Shown: positions 27,261 through 35,639 of the stretch, piece after piece | How positions within the stretch are numbered: the first letter of the stretch is position 1 | Layout of the letters: the number at the start of each line of letters is the position of its first letter | DNA from: Paenibacillus xylanivorans | GTDB taxonomy: Bacteria; Bacillota; Bacilli; Paenibacillales; Paenibacillaceae | Length of the DNA stretch: 60,475 nt | Assembly: GCF_001280595.1 (NCBI RefSeq) | Contig: NZ_LITU01000059.1 | Coordinates: 321,260-381,734 of the forward strand | Direction: 5' to 3' | Program-made: the position numbers and the translations under genes | Notes under the pieces: model-generated | What the model was told of the DNA's origin: nothing | The model's database searches: none | The model's input: only the letters and a program-made list of their open reading frames with translations

Positions 27261-28205
27261 TTACTCCTGTTGAAAACGGCTGCCCAGCACTTTAAGCTGA
27301 ACCAGTGTCAGCATGAATATGATGGCGAACAGAATGACGGTTGCTGCCGAGGCCAGACCCATATCAAAGCTCTTAAAAGCCAAATTGTATATATGAAGCA
27401 CGACAGATATGGTGGAGTCCAACGGTCCGCCGCCCGTCATATTCAGCACCTGGGTAAAGGATTGTAGAAATCCGATGCTTGCCATGACGACGGAGAGCAG
27501 CATGACCGGGTTCAGCAGGGGGATCGTAATATGGACAAAGCGCTGCCAGCCCGTGGCTCCGTCTATGGCAGCCGCCTCATAATACAATTTGGGGATGTTT
27601 TGCAGGCCCGCCAGGAAAATGAGCATCTGAAACCCGATATTCTGCCATACCATCACAGCGATAATCCAGAAGATGGCCTGTGAGGGCGAATACAGGAAAG
27701 ATTGCGGTCCAAGGCCCATTTCAATAAATAAGGCATTTACAATCCCGTTCTTCATCAGCAGCCACCGGAATATCCAGCTTACCGCCACTACACTGGTTAC
27801 ATACGGAATAAAGTAGGCCGTCCTGAACAATCCGCGCAGCTTCACCACTTGCTGGAGAAGAAGAGCCACGATTAATCCGGCAATTAACTGTGCAGGCACA
27901 CCAACAACGACGTAGATTCCTGTGTTCACCAGCGACTTTAAAAATAGAGGGTCACTTAGCAGCGTCGTATAATTATCAAAACCTACAAAGGGTTTGTCCG
28001 GTGACAGCATGCCCCATTCGCGAAAGCTCACGTTAAAGGAATACAGAATGGGCAAGATGCGGATGACTACAAAATAGATCAGCGGAATCAACAAACCGCC
28101 ATAAATGAATAACCGCTGTTTATGTCTGTAATTGAGTCTTCCTATTCCCCATCCGAACCATAAACGCCGTTTCGGCCGCGAAGGGATCACCCCGGTAGTC
28201 CTCAT
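27261..28205 (-). CDS. CUT1 carbohydrate ABC permease (MalF/UgpA type)
   Basis: 314 residues, with a basic N-terminal tail of about 30 residues and six membrane segments. The docking loop is YYEAAAIDGATGWQRFVHITIPLLNPV. AAGGAGG precedes the ATG. It lies 27 bases after the binding-protein gene. Partner of the MalG-type permease. Confidence 0.92.
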   Translation of the reverse strand: MRTTGVIPSRPKRRLWFGWGIGRLNYRHKQRLFIYGGLLIPLIYFVVIRILPILYSFNVSFREWGMLSPDKPFVGFDNYTTLLSDPLFLKSLVNTGIYVVVGVPAQLIAGLIVALLLQQVVKLRGLFRTAYFIPYVTSVVAVSWIFRWLLMKNGIVNALFIEMGLGPQSFLYSPSQAIFWIIAVMVWQNIGFQMLIFLAGLQNIPKLYYEAAAIDGATGWQRFVHITIPLLNPVMLLSVVMASIGFLQSFTQVLNMTGGGPLDSTISVVLHIYNLAFKSFDMGLASAATVILFAIIFMLTLVQLKVLGSRFQQE

Positions 28206-28232
28206 AACTGCGCAGCCTCCTTGAATGAGAGC

Positions 28233-29582
28233 TTATTTTTTCTTATCCTGTTTCGCCCAGTAGTCGTCATAGAGCTTCTGGGTTTTGGTCACCAGATCAT
28301 TGAAGGCCTGTTCTTCCGGCACATGATTAAGCAGCACCTCATCCACAGCGTTAACAAACAGTGTACGCTCCTGCGTCTCATCAATGAAAAAGTGGGCGTT
28401 GGCATCGTTCAGCTGAGAGATAAAAGGGCCAAGCAGCGGGTCATTCACATACTTATCCTGAAGAGCCACTTCTTTCTGTGCAGGAAGTTCACCGACCTTC
28501 TCCACCCATTGTTCCTGAACACCCTTGCTGATCAAAAACTGTAGGAATGTTGTCGCTGCTTCCAGCTTCTCTCCGGTAACATTGGCAGGAATCGCATTGG
28601 CCCAGAATGAGGCCTGTGTGGATTTTCCTTTATAACCCGGCAGCGGTGCGACAGCAAAATTCAAATCGGGAGCGTCTTTTTTGATCGATCCCAATCGATA
28701 TGAACCATCCACATTGATTGCGGCATGGCCCGTTTTGAATGCATTGGCATCATCGGTGTAAAAGCCGTTAATTCCCACCTTATGCACGGTTGCAAAATCA
28801 ACCAGATACTTGAATGCTTCAAGCCCTGCGGGTGTATCATTCCAGAGGATTTTCCGACGATCCTCGCTCGTGTCCTTGCCTCCTGCCTGATATAACAATC
28901 CGTCACGGAACCAGTGATGAAGCTGAGAACCCGGTTCCCACGCGAAACCCTCTGTCACCAACTGCCCGTTTTTGTCCGTTTCCGTTAATACCTTGGCATC
29001 CGAGACAAGTTCTCCCCAAGTCGTAGGCGGTTTGTCGGGATCAAGTCCAGCCTTGGTGAACAAGTCCTTGTTATAAAACAACCCCAGCGTTCTCACGCCT
29101 GTAGGCAGAGCATAATAGCTTCCATTAAGCTTTGCGGTATCGACAAAAGGGAAAAATGCCTCGGCAATACCCGGAAAGCTACTTTCAGGCAACGGCTGTA
29201 AATAACCGGACTGCACGTATTTGGGCAACCACCCATAATACAGATTGATAACATCCGGTCCTTTTCCGGCGGGTACAAGTGTGGCAACCTTTTGATTGTA
29301 CTGGTCGTACGGGAAATTGGTTTGTTTGACTTTGATGTTGGGATGTTCAGTCTCGAATTCCTGGATTAAGGTATTGATCAGTTCAACCTTGGCTGGAAAT
29401 TCGTACTGCCAGTACTCAATAGTGATGGGCTCTGTCTGATCACCCGAAGCTGTAACAGCTGCCGAACCAGACTCTTCGGACGGCTTGGCTGAACAAGCTG
29501 TAATGCTCAATAAGAGTATACCTGCAACCAAAAATCGCAGGGTCTTGCTTGGCCTGAATGAAAAATAACCGGATTCCGTCAA
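28233..29582 (-). CDS. Sugar-type ABC solute-binding lipoprotein (family 1)
   Basis: 449 residues. A signal peptide ends in the lipobox ITAC, followed by a family-1 binding domain (ITIEYWQYEFPAKVELINTLIQEFE; GPDVINLYYGWLPKYVQSG; NVDGSYRLGSIKK). The frame is open to an ATG at 29633, but that has no ribosome site; a TTG at 29582 has AGAGGGGAG nine bases upstream and gives a normal signal peptide length, so I chose it. It follows the amidohydrolase gene and feeds the two CUT1 permeases. The ligand is probably a sugar or polyol, but the linked amidohydrolase leaves this open. Confidence 0.88.
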   Translation of the reverse strand: MTESGYFSFRPSKTLRFLVAGILLLSITACSAKPSEESGSAAVTASGDQTEPITIEYWQYEFPAKVELINTLIQEFETEHPNIKVKQTNFPYDQYNQKVATLVPAGKGPDVINLYYGWLPKYVQSGYLQPLPESSFPGIAEAFFPFVDTAKLNGSYYALPTGVRTLGLFYNKDLFTKAGLDPDKPPTTWGELVSDAKVLTETDKNGQLVTEGFAWEPGSQLHHWFRDGLLYQAGGKDTSEDRRKILWNDTPAGLEAFKYLVDFATVHKVGINGFYTDDANAFKTGHAAINVDGSYRLGSIKKDAPDLNFAVAPLPGYKGKSTQASFWANAIPANVTGEKLEAATTFLQFLISKGVQEQWVEKVGELPAQKEVALQDKYVNDPLLGPFISQLNDANAHFFIDETQERTLFVNAVDEVLLNHVPEEQAFNDLVTKTQKLYDDYWAKQDKKK

Positions 29583-29642
29583 GTGAAGCCACTCTCCCCT
29601 CTTTTGCAACCAAACTGTTATAACGTTCTTCATATACTTGAC

Positions 29643-30587
29643 TTACACGTTGGTGGAACCGACGGCTTTGCCAACAGGCAGCTTCAACAAACGTCTTGCG
29701 TTATTTCCAAAGATGAGTTCAATGTCCGATTCAGGGAAGCGAAGTTCCCGGCATACTCGGATCTGATCCTGCAAATAACGATAGGGATAACCACGCGGGA
29801 ATCCGCTCGCATCCGTCCCAAAGATGATTCGCTCCGGACCCAGTAGCTCGTATGTTTTGCGGAACAACGTCTCCAAATTCAGCTCATAGGGCATCCAGCG
29901 CACCCACTGGTTGGAACCTGAAGTATCGATATAAACGTTAGGGCAGCTCCAGCTTAGATGCAGAAGTTCCTGGAAATAGCCTGCGCCAAAATGTGGGATG
30001 ATGAACGGAATATCCGGATAGGCACGGGCCGTGTTAAAGATGGCAAGGGGATTGATGTTGGGATGATGAACGATGCCTCCGGCATGACCAAGCATGCCAA
30101 AATGAATCAGGACAGGAAGGCGCCGCTCTGCAAGAAATGCCCAAACCGGATCGAGCGAAGGCGAGTCAAAGGGAATCTGGGTTAGTGGGCCAAACAACTT
30201 GTATCCCCGTAATCCCAGTTCATCAACCGCCCGTCGAAGTTCAGTCACTGCATCCTCATTTTCAATGGGATGATAGGCAAAACCGGTAAACCGATCCGGG
30301 TATATGGAAATTTGTTCAGCCAGATTGTCGTTATCCAGAGCCGTCAAAAAGTTAAGTCCGGCAATATTGTATTTGTTCAATTCATCCACCCACCGTTGGA
30401 TTAACGGCCTCGCTGCTTCCTCTCCCTGTTCCTCCACCGCTGGAAAATCCCAGGTTAGTCGCATTCGCTCACTGCGTTCCTTGCCATAGCGCGTCACCAA
30501 TTCATGAGTTTTATGTGAGGAAAACAGAAGTTTATAGGGCAGATGGGCATGGATATCAAAAACTCGAAAGTCGGGATTGGAGAACAT
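29643..30587 (-). CDS. Amidohydrolase-2 family metal-dependent hydrolase
   Basis: 314 residues of the amidohydrolase_2 TIM-barrel family (relatives: aminocarboxymuconate-semialdehyde decarboxylase, hydroxybenzoate decarboxylases, lactone hydrolases). Metal-site features: FDIHAHLPYK at the start of the barrel, PVLIHFGMLGHAG, IIPHFGAGYFQE, and IIFGTDASGFPRGY with the conserved Asp. AAGGAG precedes the ATG. First gene of an operon with an ABC importer, so it probably acts on the imported compound or a product of it. Substrate not assignable. Confidence 0.87.
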   Translation of the reverse strand: MFSNPDFRVFDIHAHLPYKLLFSSHKTHELVTRYGKERSERMRLTWDFPAVEEQGEEAARPLIQRWVDELNKYNIAGLNFLTALDNDNLAEQISIYPDRFTGFAYHPIENEDAVTELRRAVDELGLRGYKLFGPLTQIPFDSPSLDPVWAFLAERRLPVLIHFGMLGHAGGIVHHPNINPLAIFNTARAYPDIPFIIPHFGAGYFQELLHLSWSCPNVYIDTSGSNQWVRWMPYELNLETLFRKTYELLGPERIIFGTDASGFPRGYPYRYLQDQIRVCRELRFPESDIELIFGNNARRLLKLPVGKAVGSTNV

Positions 30588-30607
30588 TGTTTTTGCTCCT
30601 TCCGTTT

Positions 30608-30626
30608 AGGTGTAATACCGACTAAT
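30608..30626. promoter_or_regulatory. Palindrome upstream of the amidohydrolase/ABC operon
   Basis: CCGAC and GTCGG flank a seven-base centre at about 20-40 bases before the amidohydrolase start codon. Placement fits an operator, but no regulator gene is adjacent and the family of its binder cannot be told. Confidence 0.3.
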
Positions 30627-30736
30627 CAGGTCGGAATGTTTAGTTCAAAACTCTACCACTATTTTGGAATACATACAACTTTATCCTTAATCAGAATTTT
30701 CTATTGTTGTATCGGCTTTCTCTATAACCTGTTCTA

Positions 30737-30765
30737 TTGACTACCGTGGATTTCAAAACTAGATT
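30737..30765 (+). promoter_or_regulatory. Likely sigma-A promoter of the sarcosine-oxidase-like gene
   Basis: TTGACT (30737-30742) and TAGATT (30760-30765) are separated by 17 bases, some 50 bases before the probable start of translation. Confidence 0.5.
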
Positions 30766-30814
30766 ATGCTGTATAAGATGGGTCTCTGGAAAATAAACGG
30801 AAGGAGGGATCGTT

Positions 30815-31948
30815 ATATCACCAACGTATGATGTCATTATCGTTGGAGCCGGATCGATGGGCATGAGTGCAGGATACTACCTGTCACGAAGCGGATTGAA
30901 GGTGTTGCTGATTGATGCCTTTGATCCCCCACATACTGAAGGCAGCCATCATGGAGAACCCCGGCTTATCCGCCATGTGTACAGTGGTGGACCTGACTAT
31001 ATAGCCATGGCCCTTCTGGCGCAGGAGCTGTGGGAAGAACTGGAGGATACGACCGGAACCCAATTGTTTGTTCCTTCCGGCGTCTTAAATATAGTGGACC
31101 CGGACGTCCACTCTTTTCACAATCGTTTAACCCATGCTAACGATGCGGGGATTCGATATGAAACCATGCGTGCAGACGAGATCATGAAACGCTGGCCAGG
31201 CATTGAGGTGCCTGAACATTACGAGGGAATGTATGAGCCTGATGCAGGATATTTGTTTAGTGAGCGCTGCGTGCTCGCCTTCCGTCAGGCAGCCGAAGCA
31301 TGGGGAGCGACTCTGTTGACGCATACACGTGTTGAACATATCGAGTGCAGCGCAGATTCTGTTGGAGTCATAACATCTGCTGGCGAAACGTACTATGCGA
31401 ACCAGGTCATTCTCAGTGCCGGGGCATGGTTTCAGACGCTGAAACCGTTCGTGAACCTTCCCATTCGAGCTGTACGCAAAACCGTGGGATGGTTCGATGC
31501 ACCAGAGGCATTGTTCGCCGAGGATCACTTTCCCGGTTTCACGCTGGCCGGACAAGATGGTGGATATTATGGATTTCCGAGCATTGGCGGGACTGGTCTG
31601 AAGATTGGCCGTCACGATACAGGACAGGAGTGGACATTAGGCAGTACCCTGGCTCCCTTCGGCTCTGATGAAACGGATGAGGGTGATCTACGGAGGTTGC
31701 TTGAACTTCGGATGCCTCTGGCAGCGGGAAAGCTGAAGCGTGGTGCGGTATGCAAATACGAGTTCACACCGGATGAAGATTTTATTATCGACCGTCACCC
31801 TGCCCATGACCATGTATGGCTGGCAGGCGGATTTTCCGGTCATGGCTTCAAATTTGCAAGTGCAGTAGGCAAAATATTGTCTGACTTGGTGCAAACAGGT
31901 CATACGGATCAGGATATTGGGCGATTTTCCCTTTCACGTTTTCGGTAG
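30815..31948 (+). CDS. soxA: Monomeric sarcosine oxidase / N-methyl amino acid oxidase, with ATA start
   Basis: 377 residues when read from an ATA codon at 30815 that stands exactly seven bases after AGGAGG. This start gives MSPTYDVIIVGAGSMGMSAG, the normal N-terminus of monomeric sarcosine oxidase with its FAD-binding GxGxxG. The first in-frame ATG (30857) would remove the first strand and half of that motif. No ATG, GTG or TTG exists between the ribosome site and 30857. The GSHHGEPRLIRHVY segment and the covalent-flavin cysteine in LKRGAVCKYEF (about residue 313) are intact, as is the final GFSGHGFKFASAVG. The enzyme oxidatively demethylates sarcosine or related N-methyl amino acids. Single gene. 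Confidence 0.85.
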   Translation: MSPTYDVIIVGAGSMGMSAGYYLSRSGLKVLLIDAFDPPHTEGSHHGEPRLIRHVYSGGPDYIAMALLAQELWEELEDTTGTQLFVPSGVLNIVDPDVHSFHNRLTHANDAGIRYETMRADEIMKRWPGIEVPEHYEGMYEPDAGYLFSERCVLAFRQAAEAWGATLLTHTRVEHIECSADSVGVITSAGETYYANQVILSAGAWFQTLKPFVNLPIRAVRKTVGWFDAPEALFAEDHFPGFTLAGQDGGYYGFPSIGGTGLKIGRHDTGQEWTLGSTLAPFGSDETDEGDLRRLLELRMPLAAGKLKRGAVCKYEFTPDEDFIIDRHPAHDHVWLAGGFSGHGFKFASAVGKILSDLVQTGHTDQDIGRFSLSRFR

Positions 31949-32015
31949 AGCAGCAACCCTGGAAAGTTCTATATGTACTCGCAGTAAACGAACCCGATTC
32001 AGTGTATCGGGGTAA

Positions 32016-32069
32016 ACTCCTTTCTTGAACCATGCAGTGAGGATAGAGCACCATGTTCAAGAAAGGAGT
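32016..32069. repeat. 15-base perfect inverted repeat between soxA and the GH30 gene
   Basis: ACTCCTTTCTTGAAC (32016-32030) and its exact complement (32055-32069) enclose 24 bases, and can pair further inwards with one bulge. It lies between two convergent genes, so it may end transcription from both sides, but neither side has a T-run. Confidence 0.6.
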
Positions 32070-32114
32070 ACCATAACAAAGCTTAATTCAATTCAGCAGT
32101 CTGCACACTCATTT

Positions 32115-33962
32115 CTAATTCACCTTGACCCAGCTCCATTGCTGGTTAGCTCCACCATTGTCCGCCCATTGAATAGTCGAAGCACCTGCAGTAGTGGAGC
32201 TCTGGTTGATATCAACGGTTAAGCCGCTATTGCGGTTCACGAGCACAAGATAACCTCCAACATCCACCGGTAACCACTGTTGATTGTTGCCTCCGTTATC
32301 CTGCCATTGAATCAAGGCAGCTCCTCCTTGAGTGGAACTCTGATTCACGTCCAGCAGCAGACCACTGCCTACGTTACGGATCTTATAATAACCGTTGCCA
32401 GCAGACTCCAACTTCCATTGCTGGTTCGCTGCGCCATTGTCATTCCACTGGATAATCGTTGCACCCCCAGCAGTGGAAGCTCCATTCACATCCAGAGCGA
32501 GACCACTGTTCCGGTTGATCAGCTTATAGATCGCCCCGGATTCATATCCTGTACTGCCGTTATACGTCGCGCCGGATATGACATAGGTTGTAACCGAGCC
32601 TGCTTTGGCGGTTGCTGTAAACTTTTTATTCTGAATGTTGATGTTGGTCAGTTGCTGCAACTTCTCCGTAGAGGATGTCCGATGTACTTGAGCAGAAGTT
32701 CCAACGCTGGTAAATCGACTTAGATCATAAGTGACACTTGTATCCGTCGATTCCGAGTTGGTGGTGACCAGCACAACTTTGCCGGAAGAAGCATCATAGG
32801 CGGCAAGCGTATTGGCATCACTCATGCCGATGATCTTATATCCGGGACGAATAAACTTGCTGTAGTTGCCCATTACATAATATTTCTGATTCACGGTGTA
32901 GCTGGTCGTTTGCGTGTTATTCAGTACGTTTTTGAAAAATCCCCAGCCATCCGCACTATCCACGGCCTGCCAATACACCCACGCACTCGCCCCCATGTTG
33001 CGTATATCCTTGAGGATCGTGTGTGACATCGTTAGTCCGCTGGCATCCCCGTCTCCATATTCTGAGGTCCAAAGATGTTTTCCCGCTGAAGTCGCTGTAT
33101 TCCGCAACGATGCCCGATTGCTTCCGCCATAGGTATGTGTGTTAATCTGACTGATTGCAGACTTCACGGCACTGCTGTAACTGTTGAAAGAAGTGGTTGT
33201 GTCATCCAGGCTGTATTCTTCCGGCGCGCTCAGCTTCGTCGACAATCCCTTTGCTGTGAGTGAAGATTGCACCTGGCTCAAAATCGTGTTCTGATCTGCC
33301 CGATCAAAGTGCATGCCCTCCTGATTATTGCCCAGCTTCCACCAAGTGGAGATCGGTTCATTGAGCGGGGTTACCGTATCGAACGTGATGCCCCAGTTAT
33401 CCCGGAAGTGCTTGACTACCTCTGTGAGATAATCAGCAAAATCATCATAGTAATCCGGCTTCAGATTATTGCCGCCATTCGCCGCACCGGATACACTTCC
33501 GCTAATGGTCATCCAGTAGGGTGCCGAGTTCGCAAAGGCTTCAAAGACGTTGACTCCATACGATTTGGCGGCTTGCAGCATATACCTCTGATTGGCATCT
33601 GCATTCCAGTCATACACACCCGGGGAAGGCTGATATCCCGGCACGGCTTTGCGATATTCCAGAACATTCGATGAAGGATTATCGCCACCTCCAATGTTAT
33701 AACGAAGAACATTCAGACCTAACCCGGTTGTTGGGCTAAACATCTTTTCCGCATATTCATCCCGATTGGAGTACTCTCCAACTACCTTCCCCCACCAGGC
33801 AAGGGACGTTCCCCAACCTTCGATAGTCTGATATTGCTTCGAGGGATCAGCCGTGGCTGTATAAGAACCCGCAGCGGATGCTTCCGTACCCAAGCTCCCT
33901 GTAATAAGACTTCCTGCCATGAGCAGGGCGCCCAATCGTTTTAACCATTTCATTCGATTCAC
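32115..33962 (-). CDS. Secreted GH30 endo-beta-1,6-galactanase-like enzyme with ricin-type lectin domain
   Basis: 615 residues: signal peptide (about 1-31, ends ASAA), GH30 catalytic domain (about 40-465), and a C-terminal beta-trefoil (about 475-612) with three QW-type repeats (IIQWNDNGAANQQWKL, LIQWQDNGGNNQQWLP, TIQWADNGGANQQWSW). The opening IEGWGTSLAWWGKVVG, the acid/base E202 in TPLNEP and nucleophile E301 in WTSEYGDG agree with the GH30 branch that holds endo-beta-1,6-galactanases rather than glucuronoxylanases. It would cut beta-1,6-galactan side chains of arabinogalactan outside the cell, with the lectin domain holding the polymer. Substrate is inferred by family and locus. Confidence 0.85.
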   Translation of the reverse strand: MNRMKWLKRLGALLMAGSLITGSLGTEASAAGSYTATADPSKQYQTIEGWGTSLAWWGKVVGEYSNRDEYAEKMFSPTTGLGLNVLRYNIGGGDNPSSNVLEYRKAVPGYQPSPGVYDWNADANQRYMLQAAKSYGVNVFEAFANSAPYWMTISGSVSGAANGGNNLKPDYYDDFADYLTEVVKHFRDNWGITFDTVTPLNEPISTWWKLGNNQEGMHFDRADQNTILSQVQSSLTAKGLSTKLSAPEEYSLDDTTTSFNSYSSAVKSAISQINTHTYGGSNRASLRNTATSAGKHLWTSEYGDGDASGLTMSHTILKDIRNMGASAWVYWQAVDSADGWGFFKNVLNNTQTTSYTVNQKYYVMGNYSKFIRPGYKIIGMSDANTLAAYDASSGKVVLVTTNSESTDTSVTYDLSRFTSVGTSAQVHRTSSTEKLQQLTNINIQNKKFTATAKAGSVTTYVISGATYNGSTGYESGAIYKLINRNSGLALDVNGASTAGGATIIQWNDNGAANQQWKLESAGNGYYKIRNVGSGLLLDVNQSSTQGGAALIQWQDNGGNNQQWLPVDVGGYLVLVNRNSGLTVDINQSSTTAGASTIQWADNGGANQQWSWVKVN

Positions 33963-34004
33963 TCCTTCAGAAGTAAAATGGGTTTAATTGAGTCTTTTCA
34001 CGCT

Positions 34005-35339
34005 TTACTGTACCGTCTCCCTGAAGGTCGCATCTGCTTTATCAATCGCCGTCACCATTGGTTCCAGTCGAAGCACGCTGTTCACATGTCTCAAGTAACG
34101 GTCTGGGTAATTCAATGATGCGTAAGAAGTCCAGGAAGAATTGGCAAGACCATTAACACGCTTGAACGTGGCATCACTTTTGAAGGTTGCACTGCCATCA
34201 TTTTTCACAAGTACAATGTCATAGTTGTAATGCCTCAGAAAGTAGCCTGGATAATTGATAGACTCGAACGAAACTGCTGATGAATCAGCCAGTCCAGGAA
34301 CGATGCGAAACTGTGAATCTACCGCAGGACTGACATTGGTGTCAATTCGGGCCTGATAGTTGTAATGGCGGATATAGCTACCCGGCACATTGTACGATTC
34401 CAGCCTTCGAATATCGCCTGGCTGTCCTGTCTCCTTCAACACAGTCATGTGCCGAACCAATCCGGTCAATCCGGCAAGCTCCTGCTTTGCACTCCATGTC
34501 TGAAACCCGTCGGCAGAGTCACTGTAATAATATTTTTGCGTGGAATATCCGTCAAAATAGATTCGCCAGGAACCGTTATCCAGCTGGACGAGCGCAGGTC
34601 CCTCTACCCAGGAACCCCATCCTGCCCAATCTCCCGTCCCTTTGAACGTGTAAGGTCCGGTGAGAGAAGTAGCAGTAGCATATTCGATATACTTGGTAGT
34701 CTCATTCTTGGTGAATGCATGGTAGGTTGAGCCGGTCTTGACGATGAAGGTATCGATGTAGTTGGGTGCAATGCCTGCAAGCTCTGTGGCAGCAGACCAT
34801 GTTGTAGAAGACAGCGTTGCATTGGTCGCCGTGATGACATAAGGTTTGAAGTTCTCATAGTTGCCTGGGGAGATGGACACGATGATGCTCAGACTGCCGT
34901 TGCTGTCTTTGAACCATTCCGGTGCCCAGGTATGTGCAATCGTAGTGGGTGCAGATAGCGTAATATTGCGGACAAACGTCCAGTTCACCTTATCCGGGCT
35001 GGATGCGATGCCGATCGTATTGCCTGACCAGTTCGTAGTATAAACGACATAATACAGCCCATCCGTATGCTTCATGATGCTGGGATCACGGATCAGATTG
35101 GCCGGGGGTGTATAGGCAGGCCCTTTAAGCAAACCGTAATTCGTCGCATTGTAGGATTCGTAGATATACAGATTGGATTCACTCGTATTGGTAAAAGCCG
35201 AGATCGTGTAGACACTTGTTGCTGCTCTGGCTGTATTGGGAAATAACGTGATGAATAGAAGCACAGCTCCGAGCAGCATGATCATGCCGGACTTACAAGT
35301 AGTGAACAACCTTGTACTCCATCTTTTCGTTGTGAACAT
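34005..35339 (-). CDS. Secreted GH43 arabinan/galactan-active hydrolase with AbfB (CBM42) domain
   Basis: 444 residues. A long signal peptide (about 1-39, ends ARAA) precedes a five-bladed GH43-type domain (about 45-310): IRDPSIMKHTDGLYYVVYTT contains the usual catalytic Asp, HTWAPEWF and SWVEGPALVQ (acid glutamate) are visible. The C-terminal AbfB domain (about 312-444; SYNVPGSYIRHYNY, SINYPGYFLRHYNY, SLNYPDRYLRH) binds arabinofuranose side chains. It likely removes arabinofuranosyl decorations from arabinogalactan, but GH43 also includes exo-beta-1,3-galactanases, so specificity is open. A cre-like site lies about 100 bases upstream. Confidence 0.83.
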   Translation of the reverse strand: MFTTKRWSTRLFTTCKSGMIMLLGAVLLFITLFPNTARAATSVYTISAFTNTSESNLYIYESYNATNYGLLKGPAYTPPANLIRDPSIMKHTDGLYYVVYTTNWSGNTIGIASSPDKVNWTFVRNITLSAPTTIAHTWAPEWFKDSNGSLSIIVSISPGNYENFKPYVITATNATLSSTTWSAATELAGIAPNYIDTFIVKTGSTYHAFTKNETTKYIEYATATSLTGPYTFKGTGDWAGWGSWVEGPALVQLDNGSWRIYFDGYSTQKYYYSDSADGFQTWSAKQELAGLTGLVRHMTVLKETGQPGDIRRLESYNVPGSYIRHYNYQARIDTNVSPAVDSQFRIVPGLADSSAVSFESINYPGYFLRHYNYDIVLVKNDGSATFKSDATFKRVNGLANSSWTSYASLNYPDRYLRHVNSVLRLEPMVTAIDKADATFRETVQ

Positions 35340-35436
35340 GGGTCATCTCCTTATCCAAAATGTGGGACAGGAATATCTTTCTTTTGCCAAACATCCCCCC
35401 CCCTCACAGATCATGTGACAACAAGCCATTCTATTA

Positions 35437-35450
35437 TGTAAACGGTTTCA
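35437..35450. promoter_or_regulatory. cre-like operator upstream of the GH43 gene
   Basis: TGTAAACGGTTTCA fits the CcpA catabolite-response consensus (TGWAANCGNTNWCA) except near its end, and resembles the 14-base palindromes before the importer and LacI genes. It implies carbon-source control of the secreted enzymes. The rest of 35340-35639 shows no gene. Confidence 0.6.
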
Positions 35451-35639
35451 ATAAGTGCAATAGCAATTCTCGTCGTCCATCATTTTAGCCGAGCTGCCCG
35501 GAGATTCAGAATCTATAGATTCAATCATCCGAGCAGTCTACGCTAAGAGAGGCTAAGAGAATAAAGGCGACGAGCTAGAACAGGACACGACTGATTAGAA
35601 CAGACCCAATTCCCTTGCAGGGTACAATAAAAAGAAGAT

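Noticed and set aside
32115..33962. Calling the secreted GH30 enzyme a glucuronoxylanase
   Set aside because: The N-terminal SLAWWG motif, the ricin domain and the GH35/GH43 neighbours fit the beta-1,6-galactanase branch better. No xylan genes are nearby.
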